A stretch of DNA of 64,000 bases, taken from NCBI RefSeq assembly GCF_900091495.1, contig NZ_LT607413.1, forward strand, positions 930,001 through 994,000, read 5' to 3'. The stretch comes from Micromonospora echinospora. Lineage in GTDB: Bacteria; Actinomycetota; Actinomycetes; Mycobacteriales; Micromonosporaceae. Under the pieces are notes generated by a model that was given only the letters and a program-made list of their open reading frames with translations, was not told the origin of the DNA and did no database searches. Made by a program: the position numbers and the translations under genes. This document shows, piece after piece, positions 47,194 through 55,588 of the stretch (positions within the stretch are counted from its first letter, which is position 1; every line of letters starts with the position of its first letter).

Positions 47194-48606
47194 TCAGCTC
47201 GTCACGGTGAAGTACTTGTTGCTGTCCTCGTCGAGCAGGCGCAGCACCGGGTTGCCGGACTGGTCGATGCCGAGCCGGAAGTCGCCGTGGTTGTCGTGCG
47301 ACTGGGACTTGCCCACCGACCCCGCGTGCTGGGCCCGCCAGTTGATCCGCACCTGGGCCCCGACCTGTCCGTTGACCTCCTCGATCCGGGCGCCGAAGCG
47401 CAGCGTCGACGTCTCGTGGAAGCGGTTCTTGATCGCCTTGATGTCGTACTTGGTTCCGTCCTCGCCGACCACGAGCGGGTCACCCGCGACGGTGTCCAGC
47501 ACGGTGAGCGACACGTCCCGGAAGCTGCTGTACCGCACGCCGTTCTGCTGGACCACCTGCCGGTTGCCGGCCTGGTCCGGGTCGGTGAAGTAGGAGACCA
47601 GCGTGTAGCGGAGCAGCAGCAGGACCCTGATCTTGGTGCGGACCTGGGTGGCCAGCACCCCACCGTTGCGGATGTACTCCAGCCGCACCGCGCCCTGCCG
47701 GCCGTTCGGGTCCGCGCGGGCCACCACGCCGTTGACGTTGGCGCTGTCGACGGTGAGGGTGTCCGGGCCGTTGAGCTGGTCGAACCCGATCACCCGCAGG
47801 TTGGCGTGCTCGTGGGCGGCGAGCGCATTCGCGTCCTGCCCGGCGCTGCGGACGATCTTTGTGGCGGTGAGCAGGGACACCCGGCCGGTCGGGGCGCTGG
47901 CCGCGCCGATCCGGCTGGGCCGGTCGTGCACCCGCCCGCTCAGCGGCGTGATCCGGAAGTGCTTCTCGGTCCGCCCCTCACCCGGAGCGATCTCCAGCAG
48001 GCCGTTGCTGTGCACCAGGAACGCGCCGACGTCGTTGTGGTTCAGCGCGAGCGTGGCCCCCATGACGGTCTTGGCCTGGTGCTGCACCCGGTAGTTGATC
48101 CGGAAGTGCGGCAGTCCGGCGGTGACCGGCATGGTGTCGAAGACGAGGCTGCCGACCTCGTTGAACTTGTTGAACGGGTTCCGGCCCCGGCCGGTGGCCA
48201 TCAGCGAGACGCTCAGCCCCGAGATGCCCCACATCGGGTAGTCGGCGAGCGCGTTCAGATGGCGGGTCTTCAGGTCCTGACCGGCCTTGGGCACGTAGTC
48301 GAAGGTGGTGAACCGCACCAGCAGTTCCACGCAGACCCGCTTCCTGTCCGTCACCCCGACCTTGCCCCGGCGGAGGTAACGCAGCCAGTAGACATGGTCC
48401 ACGGACTGGCTGCCCCGCACCATGACGACCTGCTTGTCCCCGAGGGGGTTCGGCGATGCCAGCATCTCCAGCGGCATCTCCTTCTCGAAGCGGGCGTCGT
48501 TGAAGCCGGTGACCTGGAACAGTCCTTCGGTGAGCCCCCGCGCCTGGCCGGTGATGAACCCGGTCAGGCCGGCGGTGGTGTTCAGGACGACAGCTGCCTC
48601 TGCCAC
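47194..48606 (-). CDS. eCIS-linked protein of unknown function, possible cargo
   Basis: A 470-residue protein with no signal peptide and no membrane span. It appears mostly beta-stranded and looks internally duplicated. The N-terminal half (about 80-190, HVYWLRYLRRGKVGVTDRKRVCVELLVRFTTFDYVPK) and the C-terminal half (about 320-460, VRTKIRVLLLLRYTLVSYFTD... and RFGARIEEVNGQVGAQVRINWRAQHAG) share the pattern of a long strand followed by RINYR/RINWR-x-QH. I do not recognise a catalytic motif. A GGAGG site lies 7 bases before the GTG at 48606. It lies between the CisA-like gene and the acidic repeat gene, in the same operon. Candidate roles are tube-loaded cargo or an accessory structural factor. 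Confidence 0.65.
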   Translation of the reverse strand: MAEAAVVLNTTAGLTGFITGQARGLTEGLFQVTGFNDARFEKEMPLEMLASPNPLGDKQVVMVRGSQSVDHVYWLRYLRRGKVGVTDRKRVCVELLVRFTTFDYVPKAGQDLKTRHLNALADYPMWGISGLSVSLMATGRGRNPFNKFNEVGSLVFDTMPVTAGLPHFRINYRVQHQAKTVMGATLALNHNDVGAFLVHSNGLLEIAPGEGRTEKHFRITPLSGRVHDRPSRIGAASAPTGRVSLLTATKIVRSAGQDANALAAHEHANLRVIGFDQLNGPDTLTVDSANVNGVVARADPNGRQGAVRLEYIRNGGVLATQVRTKIRVLLLLRYTLVSYFTDPDQAGNRQVVQQNGVRYSSFRDVSLTVLDTVAGDPLVVGEDGTKYDIKAIKNRFHETSTLRFGARIEEVNGQVGAQVRINWRAQHAGSVGKSQSHDNHGDFRLGIDQSGNPVLRLLDEDSNKYFTVTS

Positions 48607-48698
48607 GGACGTACCTCCGTCTCAGGTGGACCGCCGGACGGGTGACCGACGGTGGTGGTAGTGGTGGCGCGGGCGGGCCGCGCCGCCGGGGAGCGAGG

Positions 48699-50750
48699 TC
48701 ACTCCCGGGCGAAGAACTCCAGTTCGCTGACGGCCACGTCGGTGCCCTTCTCGGCCCGGTAGACGTCGGTGACCTGGATCTGCACGCTGGTCACACCCTC
48801 GGCGGCGGTCAGCGTGAGGGTCTGCGGTTCGCCGGTGTCCTGCACCGTCAACGTGTCGGAACGGTTGGTGGACCAGACCAGGTGCAGCTTCGCCGGCCGG
48901 TGCGAGGCGGTGTAGTTCTCCGCCGTGCCGGCGATGACGATGAGCCGTTCCAGGTCGACCTTCTCGCCGAAGCGCAGGGTCACCGTGGGCGGCCGTTCGG
49001 CGTCCCAGCGCACCTGCCAGTGCGTGTTGCGGTACTGGTCGACGGTGAGATCCGGGCCCTGGTCGCGAACCGACTCGCTGCCGGTCACCTCCACCGGCCG
49101 GACCGCCACGAACCGGGGGTTGAGCTTCCGGTCGACCCAGGCGCGGGCGTCTCGCACCGGCGGCACCACCACCGCGTTGACCCGCTCCCGCAGCGGCGGA
49201 TAGATCAGGTACGCGATGCCGAGGGCGAAGAGCAGCACTGCGGCGACCGCGTTCGCCCGCTGGTAGATGCTCTGGAGCACACCGCCGGCACCACCCGAGG
49301 CGCCCCCGCCCGGCGTGCCCGGACGCACGCCCGCCTCGGTGACCTTCGGGCCGCGTCGCGGCAGCAGCCGTTGCCACCAGCGACGGCGGACCACCTCGGC
49401 GGTCCGCAGCGAGTCACCGCAGCGGCTACAGAACCGACGGGTCGGCGGGTTGCCCTCGCCGCACTCGCCACAGACCAGGTCGCCCGGTTGCAGCCGGCGG
49501 GTGGACGCGCGCCGCCCGGTGGTGACCGTACGGGGTCGGACCGGCTGCGGCGTCACCTCCTCCGGCTCGGCGTCGCCCCGCCCACCGGTCCGGAGGCGGC
49601 CGGACGTCCGGCCGCTGGTCGTCCGGTCCACCGGGTCGGTGGACGCGGCGTCCGTGGCGACCAGCGCACGGCTGTGCGGCGCGGCCAGCGCCTCCCGGCG
49701 GCGGGACGGCGGGGACGACACCGGATCCGCGTCCTCCGCCGGGTCGACGACGGCGACCGCGCCGTGGCCCTTCTCCGGCGCGGCCGTCGCGCCCTCGGAC
49801 ACGCTGTCCTCGGCCGGGGCGGTCGACTCCGGGTCGACGGGTCCGGGCGGGGATGTCGTGGACCGGGCCGGTGCCACGGTGCCGAGCGGGGAACGGGGAC
49901 CGGGCGGGCGTTCCGCCACGGTGGGCAGCCGGGCGTTGGTCACGCCGGGCGGTGGCGGCGGCAACCGGCGTACCGAAGCCGCCGGAGCCGCCCCCGGTGC
50001 GCCCGGACGTGTCCCGGGCGGTCCGGACCGGACCCCCGGCGCGGCGGGTGACCCCGGCGGACCCGGGCGGGTGCCGGGCGGCGCGGTCCGGGGCGGCACG
50101 GCCTCCGTCCCGGGCGGGCCCGACCGGGGACCGGGCCGGGTTCCGGGCGGACCACCCGTTCCCGGCGGACCGGTACGGGGCAGCGGCCCGGGGCCGACAC
50201 CGGGCGGGGACGGACGGCTGGCACCGGGCGGGGACGGACGGCCGACGCCGGGCGGCGACGAGGCTCCATCGCCGGGCGGACGTCCGACACCGGGCGGGGA
50301 CGGGCGCCCGGTGCCGGGCGGACCTGCCACGCCCGGAGGCAGCGGACGCGCGGTGCCGGGCGGACCTGCCACGCCGGGCGGCGACGGACGTCCGGTGCCA
50401 GGCGGGCCGGGACGCGGGGAGGCCGGACCGCCGGTGCCGGGCGGGCCGAGCCTCGGGCCGCCCGGAGCCGACCCCAGCCCGGGTCGGGCTCCCGGCCCCC
50501 GGGCCGAGCCGTCCGAGACCCGGATCACCCCGGTGTCGACGGCGGTCCCGCCCGGGGGCGGCGCGATCACCCCGGCGATGCGCTGCAACAGGGTCGGCCG
50601 GTGCCGGACCTCCTGCTCCGCCTCCTCGACCGCCTCGACGTCGATCTTCGGCGTGGTCTTCTCGCCGGTCCACTCCAGGAAGCTCCCGCAGGAGCCGCAG
50701 AACGTGTCGGCGTCCCCGTTGTGGTTGCCGCACTCACGACAGACGATCAC
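48699..50750 (-). CDS. CisA-like zinc-ribbon membrane protein of the injection system
   Basis: A 683-residue bitopic protein. Zinc ribbon 1 (CRECGNHNGDADTFCGSCG, about 4-22) leads into a very long Pro/Gly-rich disordered part (about 60-400, with collagen-like GPP triplets). Zinc ribbon 2 (CGECGEGNPPTRRFCSRCG) is at about 427-445. A Gly-rich stretch precedes one membrane span (AVAAVLLFALGIAYLIY, about 501-517). The C-terminal domain (about 545-683) looks like an F5/8-type C (discoidin-like) beta-sandwich. This layout of cytosolic N-terminus, one span and an external domain fits the actinobacterial CisA protein, reported to link cytosolic Streptomyces injection systems to the membrane. The GTG overlaps the upstream stop (GTGA). 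Confidence 0.65.
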   Translation of the reverse strand: MIVCRECGNHNGDADTFCGSCGSFLEWTGEKTTPKIDVEAVEEAEQEVRHRPTLLQRIAGVIAPPPGGTAVDTGVIRVSDGSARGPGARPGLGSAPGGPRLGPPGTGGPASPRPGPPGTGRPSPPGVAGPPGTARPLPPGVAGPPGTGRPSPPGVGRPPGDGASSPPGVGRPSPPGASRPSPPGVGPGPLPRTGPPGTGGPPGTRPGPRSGPPGTEAVPPRTAPPGTRPGPPGSPAAPGVRSGPPGTRPGAPGAAPAASVRRLPPPPPGVTNARLPTVAERPPGPRSPLGTVAPARSTTSPPGPVDPESTAPAEDSVSEGATAAPEKGHGAVAVVDPAEDADPVSSPPSRRREALAAPHSRALVATDAASTDPVDRTTSGRTSGRLRTGGRGDAEPEEVTPQPVRPRTVTTGRRASTRRLQPGDLVCGECGEGNPPTRRFCSRCGDSLRTAEVVRRRWWQRLLPRRGPKVTEAGVRPGTPGGGASGGAGGVLQSIYQRANAVAAVLLFALGIAYLIYPPLRERVNAVVVPPVRDARAWVDRKLNPRFVAVRPVEVTGSESVRDQGPDLTVDQYRNTHWQVRWDAERPPTVTLRFGEKVDLERLIVIAGTAENYTASHRPAKLHLVWSTNRSDTLTVQDTGEPQTLTLTAAEGVTSVQIQVTDVYRAEKGTDVAVSELEFFARE
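50268..50410 (-). repeat. 42-bp tandem repeat encoding collagen-like Pro/Gly segments
   Basis: Units starting GGTGCCGGGCGGACC recur with a 42-bp period (at about 50310, 50352 and, diverged, 50394). Each encodes a 14-residue block of the type GPPGTGRPSPPGVA in the CisA-like protein. Looser Pro/Gly-rich repeats continue over about 49930-50500. Confidence 0.75.
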
Positions 50751-51283
50751 GGCCCGAGCACCTCCAGGGTCGTCGCGACATGGGCCGGCACGGCGGCGCG
50801 GATCAGCTCCGCCAGGGCGTGCCGGGACACCCCGTCGGGCTCGGGCGTCCGCACGCGGACGTGCAGCCCGGCCGGCGGCACCGCCGTGGTGGGCGGCTGC
50901 GGGCTGGTCGACCAGGAGACCCCGGCCGAGTCCACCACCTCCACCTCGCCGCCGGTGGCCAGTTCCAGCAGCGTGCGGAGCCCGGTCACGGTGCCGCGCA
51001 GCCGGTGGGTGGCCACGGCGGCGGCGACCATCGCACGCTGCCGCTCCAGCGGCCAGTTCTCGTCGAGGTGCGCGCCGACCCACTCGCCGAGCCAGAGCAG
51101 GAAGTCCGGCGGCGTCAGCCACGGGTCGAGGTACGCGTCCAGGCAGTCCAGGGTGGACACCACCGGGGCGAGCACCTCGTCGAGGCCCTCGGTCCAGCGC
51201 ACCAGCAGGTCGTCCTCCTGCAACAGGGCGGGCAGGAAACCGGCGATCGGGTACGGCATCCGCACCTCGGTCAGACCGCGCAT
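50747..51283 (-). CDS. Phage tail protein I-like baseplate component
   Basis: A 178-residue protein. The start MRGLTEVRMPYPIAGFLPALLQEDDLLVRWTEGLDEVLAPV, then LDAYLDPWLTPPDFLLWLGEWVG and QRAMVAAAVATHRLRGTVTGLRTLLELATG, match the tail protein I (P2 gpI, TIGR02242-type) family in contractile tails and eCIS. It sits at the outer edge of the baseplate wedge and connects to fibre-like parts. Its ATG overlaps the baseplate J stop (TGATG), and its own stop overlaps the CisA-like GTG, so translation is tightly coupled. The C-terminal about 60 residues form a small beta-rich extension. Confidence 0.88.
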   Translation of the reverse strand: MRGLTEVRMPYPIAGFLPALLQEDDLLVRWTEGLDEVLAPVVSTLDCLDAYLDPWLTPPDFLLWLGEWVGAHLDENWPLERQRAMVAAAVATHRLRGTVTGLRTLLELATGGEVEVVDSAGVSWSTSPQPPTTAVPPAGLHVRVRTPEPDGVSRHALAELIRAAVPAHVATTLEVLGP

Positions 51284-53223
51284 CAGTGCTCCTCCACCCG
51301 CAGTTGGTGCTCGAAGGAGAAGACGAGGCTGTCCGGCTCCAGGTCGATGCGGCCCGCCTCCGCGCCCCGCTCCCCGGTCACCGGGTTGGCGCCGAACAGC
51401 CGCAGGTCCTCCACCAGCTCCACGCCCCGCACCCGTTGCAGCACCGCGAAGAGCTCACCGGCCTGCACCGGACGGCCGAAGGGCCACCCCCGCCCGTCCG
51501 GGCCGCCGCCGGTCAGCGGGCTGAGGAAGCCGTACAGGGCGGCGAGCCCCTCCTCGCGGATCCGGTCGACCCGGACCCGGGGCCGGGCCACCACCCGGGC
51601 CACCACGGTCACCCCCCGGTACCGGGGCGGCTCGACGACCACCCGGGTGCCGATCAGCCGGGTCTCGTCCAGTCGCGCGGCCACCCGGGCGAGGCTCGCC
51701 TCGGCCGGGATCAGGTCCTCCAACCGCAGCCGGCCCCGCTCGGCGGGGGCCGCCGGCACCACCAGGATCCGGGCCACCGGTGGCCCGTCGCCGGCGCTGG
51801 GCACACAGCGCACCCGGGCCAGTTCCGGAGCGGCCTCGCGGGCCAGCACCTCGTGGTCCTCGGCGGTCACCGCCCGGTCCCGGCTGCGCAGCGTCAACGG
51901 GCCCCGGCGACGCGCCTCGTCCAGGGTCTCCCCGTCCACCCCGCCGCCGGCCGGGTGGCGGTTCTCCACCCCGGCGACGTACGGGACGCTGGTGCGCAGC
52001 GCGCGGACCGCGCCCGCGCCGACGTTGCCCCGGCTGCCACCGCCGACGGCGTAGCGGCGCAGCCGCAGCCGGGCGCCCCGGGGCGGTACGGCGCCGTGCC
52101 GGCGCAGCGTGCCGTCGCTCTGGCGGACGGCCGGGCCGAGCACCACCTCGCCGGTCACCCCATCGAGCAGGAAGTGCGGGTCGTCCGGTCCACTGGCGGC
52201 GAAGTGGTCGACCGGGGTCCAGGACTGCCAGCCGTCCTCGGAGCTGACCTCCAGCACCGGATCGCCGAGGCCGACCAGCACCGGCCGGCGGGACAGCGGG
52301 AACCGCTGGCCGGGCACCCCCTCCGAGTCGCCGATCTCCTCGTCGTCGACCAGGTCCGCGTGGACCGCCTCGGTGGTGCCGCCCACCGTGTTGGCGGCCA
52401 GCCCGAGGATCACCGGCGAGGCACGGTAGCCGGGCTGCCCCTCCTCCGGCGGCACGACCCGGGCCCGCAGCCAACCGGCGAGCGTGCCGTCGACCAGGGT
52501 GGCCTGGTGCCCCTCGGGCACGTGCAGCAGGATCGCCCCCGGCCGGTTGAGCGCGCCGGTCTCGTCGAGGCTGACCTCGCACCCGTGCCAGCCGTCCGCG
52601 CCGCGCGCCTCCCAGCGCAGTGGCGGGTGCAGCGGGTTCACCCCGACCCCGTCGACCCGGCCCTCGAACTCCAGCCGCACCGCGCAGCCGCCGACCGCCC
52701 GGTCCAGGCCGACCAGCAGTTCGTCTCCGGGCTGCGGGACGGCGGAGAACGCGACCACCGGGCCGCCCAGCTCCAGCGCGGCGGTCTGGTCGCTGATCCC
52801 GTCGGCGGTGCGCACCCGCAGGTGGGTCAGGGCGCAGGGTGGCACGGTCAGGTCGTCCAGCGTGGTGAAGACCAGCGGCTCGTCGCCGTCGGCGGCGGTG
52901 ACCGCCTGGGTGCCGGCCGGGACGACCTGGGTGGCGCGGGCCGGCGTGGAGAGCCAGAACGTCAGCGTGGTCCGGGCCGGGGTGGGCGGCACCAGGCGTA
53001 CCCCGATCAGTTCCAGGAACTTCACGTAGAGCCGGTCGGGCACCCGGTTGAGCCGGTAGATGAGCTGGTCGGTCAGGGACGCGAACGTCTCGATCAGGGT
53101 CACCCCGGGGTCGGCCGGGTGCAGGTCCGTCCACTCCGGACAGCGGTCGGCGATCAACTGCCGGGCGTCGGAGACCAGGTCGTCGTAGCCGCGGTCGTCG
53201 AGCGCGGGGGCGGGCAGCGCCAT
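51283..53223 (-). CDS. Baseplate J / gp6-like wedge protein
   Basis: A 646-residue putative baseplate assembly protein. The N-terminus (MALPAPALDDRGYDDLVSDARQLIADRCPEWTDLHPADPGVTLIETFASLTDQLIYRLNRVPD) contains the D-P-G-x-T-L-I-E-x-F-A block of gpJ/Afp11-type proteins. The C-terminal half (VTAEDHEVLAREAAPELARVRCV..., LARVAARLDETRLIGTRVVVEPPRY...) is the typical baseplate J-like fold. It forms the wedge ring that anchors the sheath. Coupled by TGATG overlaps to gp25 upstream and tail protein I downstream. Length and order fit actinobacterial eCIS loci. Confidence 0.9.
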   Translation of the reverse strand: MALPAPALDDRGYDDLVSDARQLIADRCPEWTDLHPADPGVTLIETFASLTDQLIYRLNRVPDRLYVKFLELIGVRLVPPTPARTTLTFWLSTPARATQVVPAGTQAVTAADGDEPLVFTTLDDLTVPPCALTHLRVRTADGISDQTAALELGGPVVAFSAVPQPGDELLVGLDRAVGGCAVRLEFEGRVDGVGVNPLHPPLRWEARGADGWHGCEVSLDETGALNRPGAILLHVPEGHQATLVDGTLAGWLRARVVPPEEGQPGYRASPVILGLAANTVGGTTEAVHADLVDDEEIGDSEGVPGQRFPLSRRPVLVGLGDPVLEVSSEDGWQSWTPVDHFAASGPDDPHFLLDGVTGEVVLGPAVRQSDGTLRRHGAVPPRGARLRLRRYAVGGGSRGNVGAGAVRALRTSVPYVAGVENRHPAGGGVDGETLDEARRRGPLTLRSRDRAVTAEDHEVLAREAAPELARVRCVPSAGDGPPVARILVVPAAPAERGRLRLEDLIPAEASLARVAARLDETRLIGTRVVVEPPRYRGVTVVARVVARPRVRVDRIREEGLAALYGFLSPLTGGGPDGRGWPFGRPVQAGELFAVLQRVRGVELVEDLRLFGANPVTGERGAEAGRIDLEPDSLVFSFEHQLRVEEH

Positions 53224-53651
53224 CAGCCGGACACCTCCGCGCCGCCGGGGACGTCGTCACCGGGCAGGGTCCGCAGGTCCAGGTGGAGGCTGCGCGGTTC
53301 GTCGGTGCCGCGTACCCGGTAGCGGACCTCGATGTGCAGCAGCCCGCCGCCGCCGGACGGGTCGTCGGTCACCGCGACCTCGGCTATCTCGGCCCGGGGC
53401 TCCCAGCGTTCGAGCGCGGTACGGACCTCCGCCTCGACCGCCCGCCGGGTCTGCGTGGTGGTCGGCTCGAAGACGAAGTCGCGCAGCCGGGAGCCGAACT
53501 CCGGCCGCATCGGGCGTTCCCCCGGGTAGGTCGCCAGGATCACGCACATCGCCTGCTCCAGCAGGGCGGTCCCGCTGACCGTGGCGAGCCCGCCGTGGGG
53601 TTGGACGCGCAGGGGGAAGGCACACCCGGTGCCGATGACGTCGGTCTGCAT
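53223..53651 (-). CDS. gp25-like baseplate wedge protein
   Basis: A 142-residue protein of the T4 gp25/GPW family. Key segments are GTGCAFPLRVQPHGGLATVSGTALLEQAMCVILATYPGERPMRPEFGSRLRDFVFEP. They contain the conserved T-x-PGERxMRPxFG core that templates sheath polymerisation. The C-terminal part adds the usual TRRAVEAEVRTALERWEPRAEI helix. An AGGAG site lies 4 bases before the ATG at 53651, eight bases after the VgrG-like stop. The stop overlaps the baseplate J start. Confidence 0.93.
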   Translation of the reverse strand: MQTDVIGTGCAFPLRVQPHGGLATVSGTALLEQAMCVILATYPGERPMRPEFGSRLRDFVFEPTTTQTRRAVEAEVRTALERWEPRAEIAEVAVTDDPSGGGGLLHIEVRYRVRGTDEPRSLHLDLRTLPGDDVPGGAEVSG

Positions 53652-53659
53652 GGCACTCC

Positions 53660-55588
53660 TCAGTTGAGCTGGATGGGTTTGCCCTTGATGGCGGTCGCCG
53701 CGGTGCCGCTGATGGTGATCTGCGTACCGTCGATGTCGACCGTCTTGGCCTTGAGCTTCAGGCTGGTGCCGCCGTCGAGGGTCATGCTTCCGCCGGGGCC
53801 CGCCTTGATCTCCACGGCGGTCTGGCCGGTGCACTCGATGACCAGCTTCCCGGGTTTGTCGGGGGCGCAGCGCAGGGTGACCTCGCCGGCCACCGCGTCC
53901 ATGGCGAGGGAGAGCTTGTCGCCCTTGCTGCCCAGCACCACGTTGGCCGCGGTGGGTTGGCCCTTGCCGCCGGGCGGCACCTCGTCGTGGAACACCAGCC
54001 GGTTGCCGGACGGCGAGAGCAGGCCCCGCCGGATCACCGAGCTGGTCTGGCCGACCGACTTGACGCCACTCGCGCCGGGTTTCGTCGAGGAGGTCTGCGC
54101 GCCGTCCAGGCCGTACCCGGTGTGGCGGCTGGGCAGGCTGCCCAGCACGTACGGGCGGCGGACGTCGCCGAACTCGAACGCCACCAGGACCTGGTCACCC
54201 GGTTCGGGCACGAAGAACGCCCCGCCGGCCGGACCGGCGAAGAGCTGCCCCACCGGGGCCCAGTCGGTCTCGTGGTCCGGCGTCAGCCAGGGCAGGGCGA
54301 GTGTCACCCGGCCCAGGTTCTGCGGGTCCTTGACGTTGCTGACCACCCCGCAGACCACCCCGTCGATCCGGGACGGGCCGTCCGACCGGTCGGTCGCCAG
54401 TCCGAGCAGCGAGCGGTCCTGGGTGCCCCCGACGGTGAACTCGGTGCGGTACCCCTCCTCGGTGTCGTCGAAGACGTGCCGGGCGGCGCTGAGGGTCCAC
54501 GTGCCGGCGAACGGGGCGGGCACCCCGTCCACCCGGACCGCCCGGCCGGCGACCAGCCGGGCGTCGCCCAGCGCCTCCCCCTCGGCCTCGGCGAACGAGC
54601 CCCCGACGGTGGCCGCGAGACTCGCCGCCACCTGCCGTACCGCGCCGTCGGAGCCGTTGGGGACCGGCAGGCCCCGCCCGACCAGGACATGCCCCCGGGG
54701 GCCGGGGGCCGGACCGACGTCGCCGACGGCGCTGTTGCCGGCGCGTGGGGGCGTCGGGGCGGCCCGGGGCACGAAGGGGTCGGCGGCGGCCGTCGGGGTC
54801 CGGCCGCCGCCCAGGCTCACCCCGGGGGCGGTGGTCCCGGTCCGTCCGGCCACCACGGTCGCGGCGACCGAGTCCCAGGTGCGCACCTCGACCTCCGGGG
54901 CGAGGTTGCCGGCGGTGACCCGGGGCAGGAACCGGCGCAGGTTGCCCCGGAAGGTCAACGGCAGCGGGCTGCCGGCCCCACGCGCGGTGGCGGCCCGGCG
55001 GAAGTGGAACCGGTCGCCGTCGGCGCCGACCTCGTAGCCGATCTCCCGGGCCCGGCCGGCGAGGAACTCCCAGTCGGTCTGGTCGACCTGGGAGAGGTGG
55101 GCCAGCGTGCTGCCGGTGGCGTCGATGGTGCCGACGGTCAGCTTGGCGGCGGTGGCCACCTGACGGGCGATGTCCGAGTCGGACTGGTTGAGGAAGGTCC
55201 GGGTCCGCCGGACCCGGTGCAGCCGGTGGTCGTGGGTGTAGCCGCGCACCACCACGTACGCGGCGAGGTCGACGAACCGGCCCTCCAGGGCGGTCACCTC
55301 GCCGCTGATCAGCCGCTGCTCGGCGGAGCCGTCCTGGGTCGGACCGAACACCCGCACCACCGTGCCGAGTTGGAGACCGGCCCGGGTGAGCAGGTCGCCG
55401 TCCAGGTCGACGAAGGTCAGCTCGAACATGTCCGGCAACGCCAACTGGGTGTCCACCACCACCCGGACGAGCTGCTCGGCGACCGCCGCCGGCAGGTCCC
55501 GGTCGGCGGTGCCGGTGGTGACCCGGGGGCGCAGGGTGGCCGTACCCCAGATGAGCTGGTGCCGGTCGATGCCGGCCGCCCCGCTCAC
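53660..55588 (-). CDS. VgrG-like central spike protein
   Basis: A 642-residue spike. The N-terminal gp27-like half (about 15-270) contains LPDMFELTFVDLDGDLLTRAGLQLGTVVRVFG and the phage late control D-type LAHLSQVDQTDWEFLAGRAREIGYEV. A low-complexity linker follows. The gp5-like OB-fold starts about 385-470 (IDGVVCGVVSNVKDPQNLGRVTLALPWLTPDHETDWAPV). The C-terminal beta-prism ends with MTLDGGTSLKLKAKTVDIDGTQITISG. The GTG overlaps the upstream fused tube gene (GTGA). No separate PAAR tip gene was seen in this window, so the spike may be capped by an unidentified protein. Confidence 0.9.
   Translation of the reverse strand: MSGAAGIDRHQLIWGTATLRPRVTTGTADRDLPAAVAEQLVRVVVDTQLALPDMFELTFVDLDGDLLTRAGLQLGTVVRVFGPTQDGSAEQRLISGEVTALEGRFVDLAAYVVVRGYTHDHRLHRVRRTRTFLNQSDSDIARQVATAAKLTVGTIDATGSTLAHLSQVDQTDWEFLAGRAREIGYEVGADGDRFHFRRAATARGAGSPLPLTFRGNLRRFLPRVTAGNLAPEVEVRTWDSVAATVVAGRTGTTAPGVSLGGGRTPTAAADPFVPRAAPTPPRAGNSAVGDVGPAPGPRGHVLVGRGLPVPNGSDGAVRQVAASLAATVGGSFAEAEGEALGDARLVAGRAVRVDGVPAPFAGTWTLSAARHVFDDTEEGYRTEFTVGGTQDRSLLGLATDRSDGPSRIDGVVCGVVSNVKDPQNLGRVTLALPWLTPDHETDWAPVGQLFAGPAGGAFFVPEPGDQVLVAFEFGDVRRPYVLGSLPSRHTGYGLDGAQTSSTKPGASGVKSVGQTSSVIRRGLLSPSGNRLVFHDEVPPGGKGQPTAANVVLGSKGDKLSLAMDAVAGEVTLRCAPDKPGKLVIECTGQTAVEIKAGPGGSMTLDGGTSLKLKAKTVDIDGTQITISGTAATAIKGKPIQLN

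Noticed and set aside
43413-47210. 1265-codon plus-strand frame overlapping the AfsR-type gene and the acidic eCIS gene
   Set aside because: It is out of frame with the AfsR-type protein. The Arg/Ala/Gly-rich translation lacks domains and it would overlap two well-supported genes.
49267-53322. 1351-codon plus-strand open frame across the CisA-like, tail protein I and baseplate J genes
   Set aside because: Antisense shadow. The minus strand carries recognisable eCIS families with coupled starts, while the plus-strand translation is Pro/Arg/Gly-rich nonsense.
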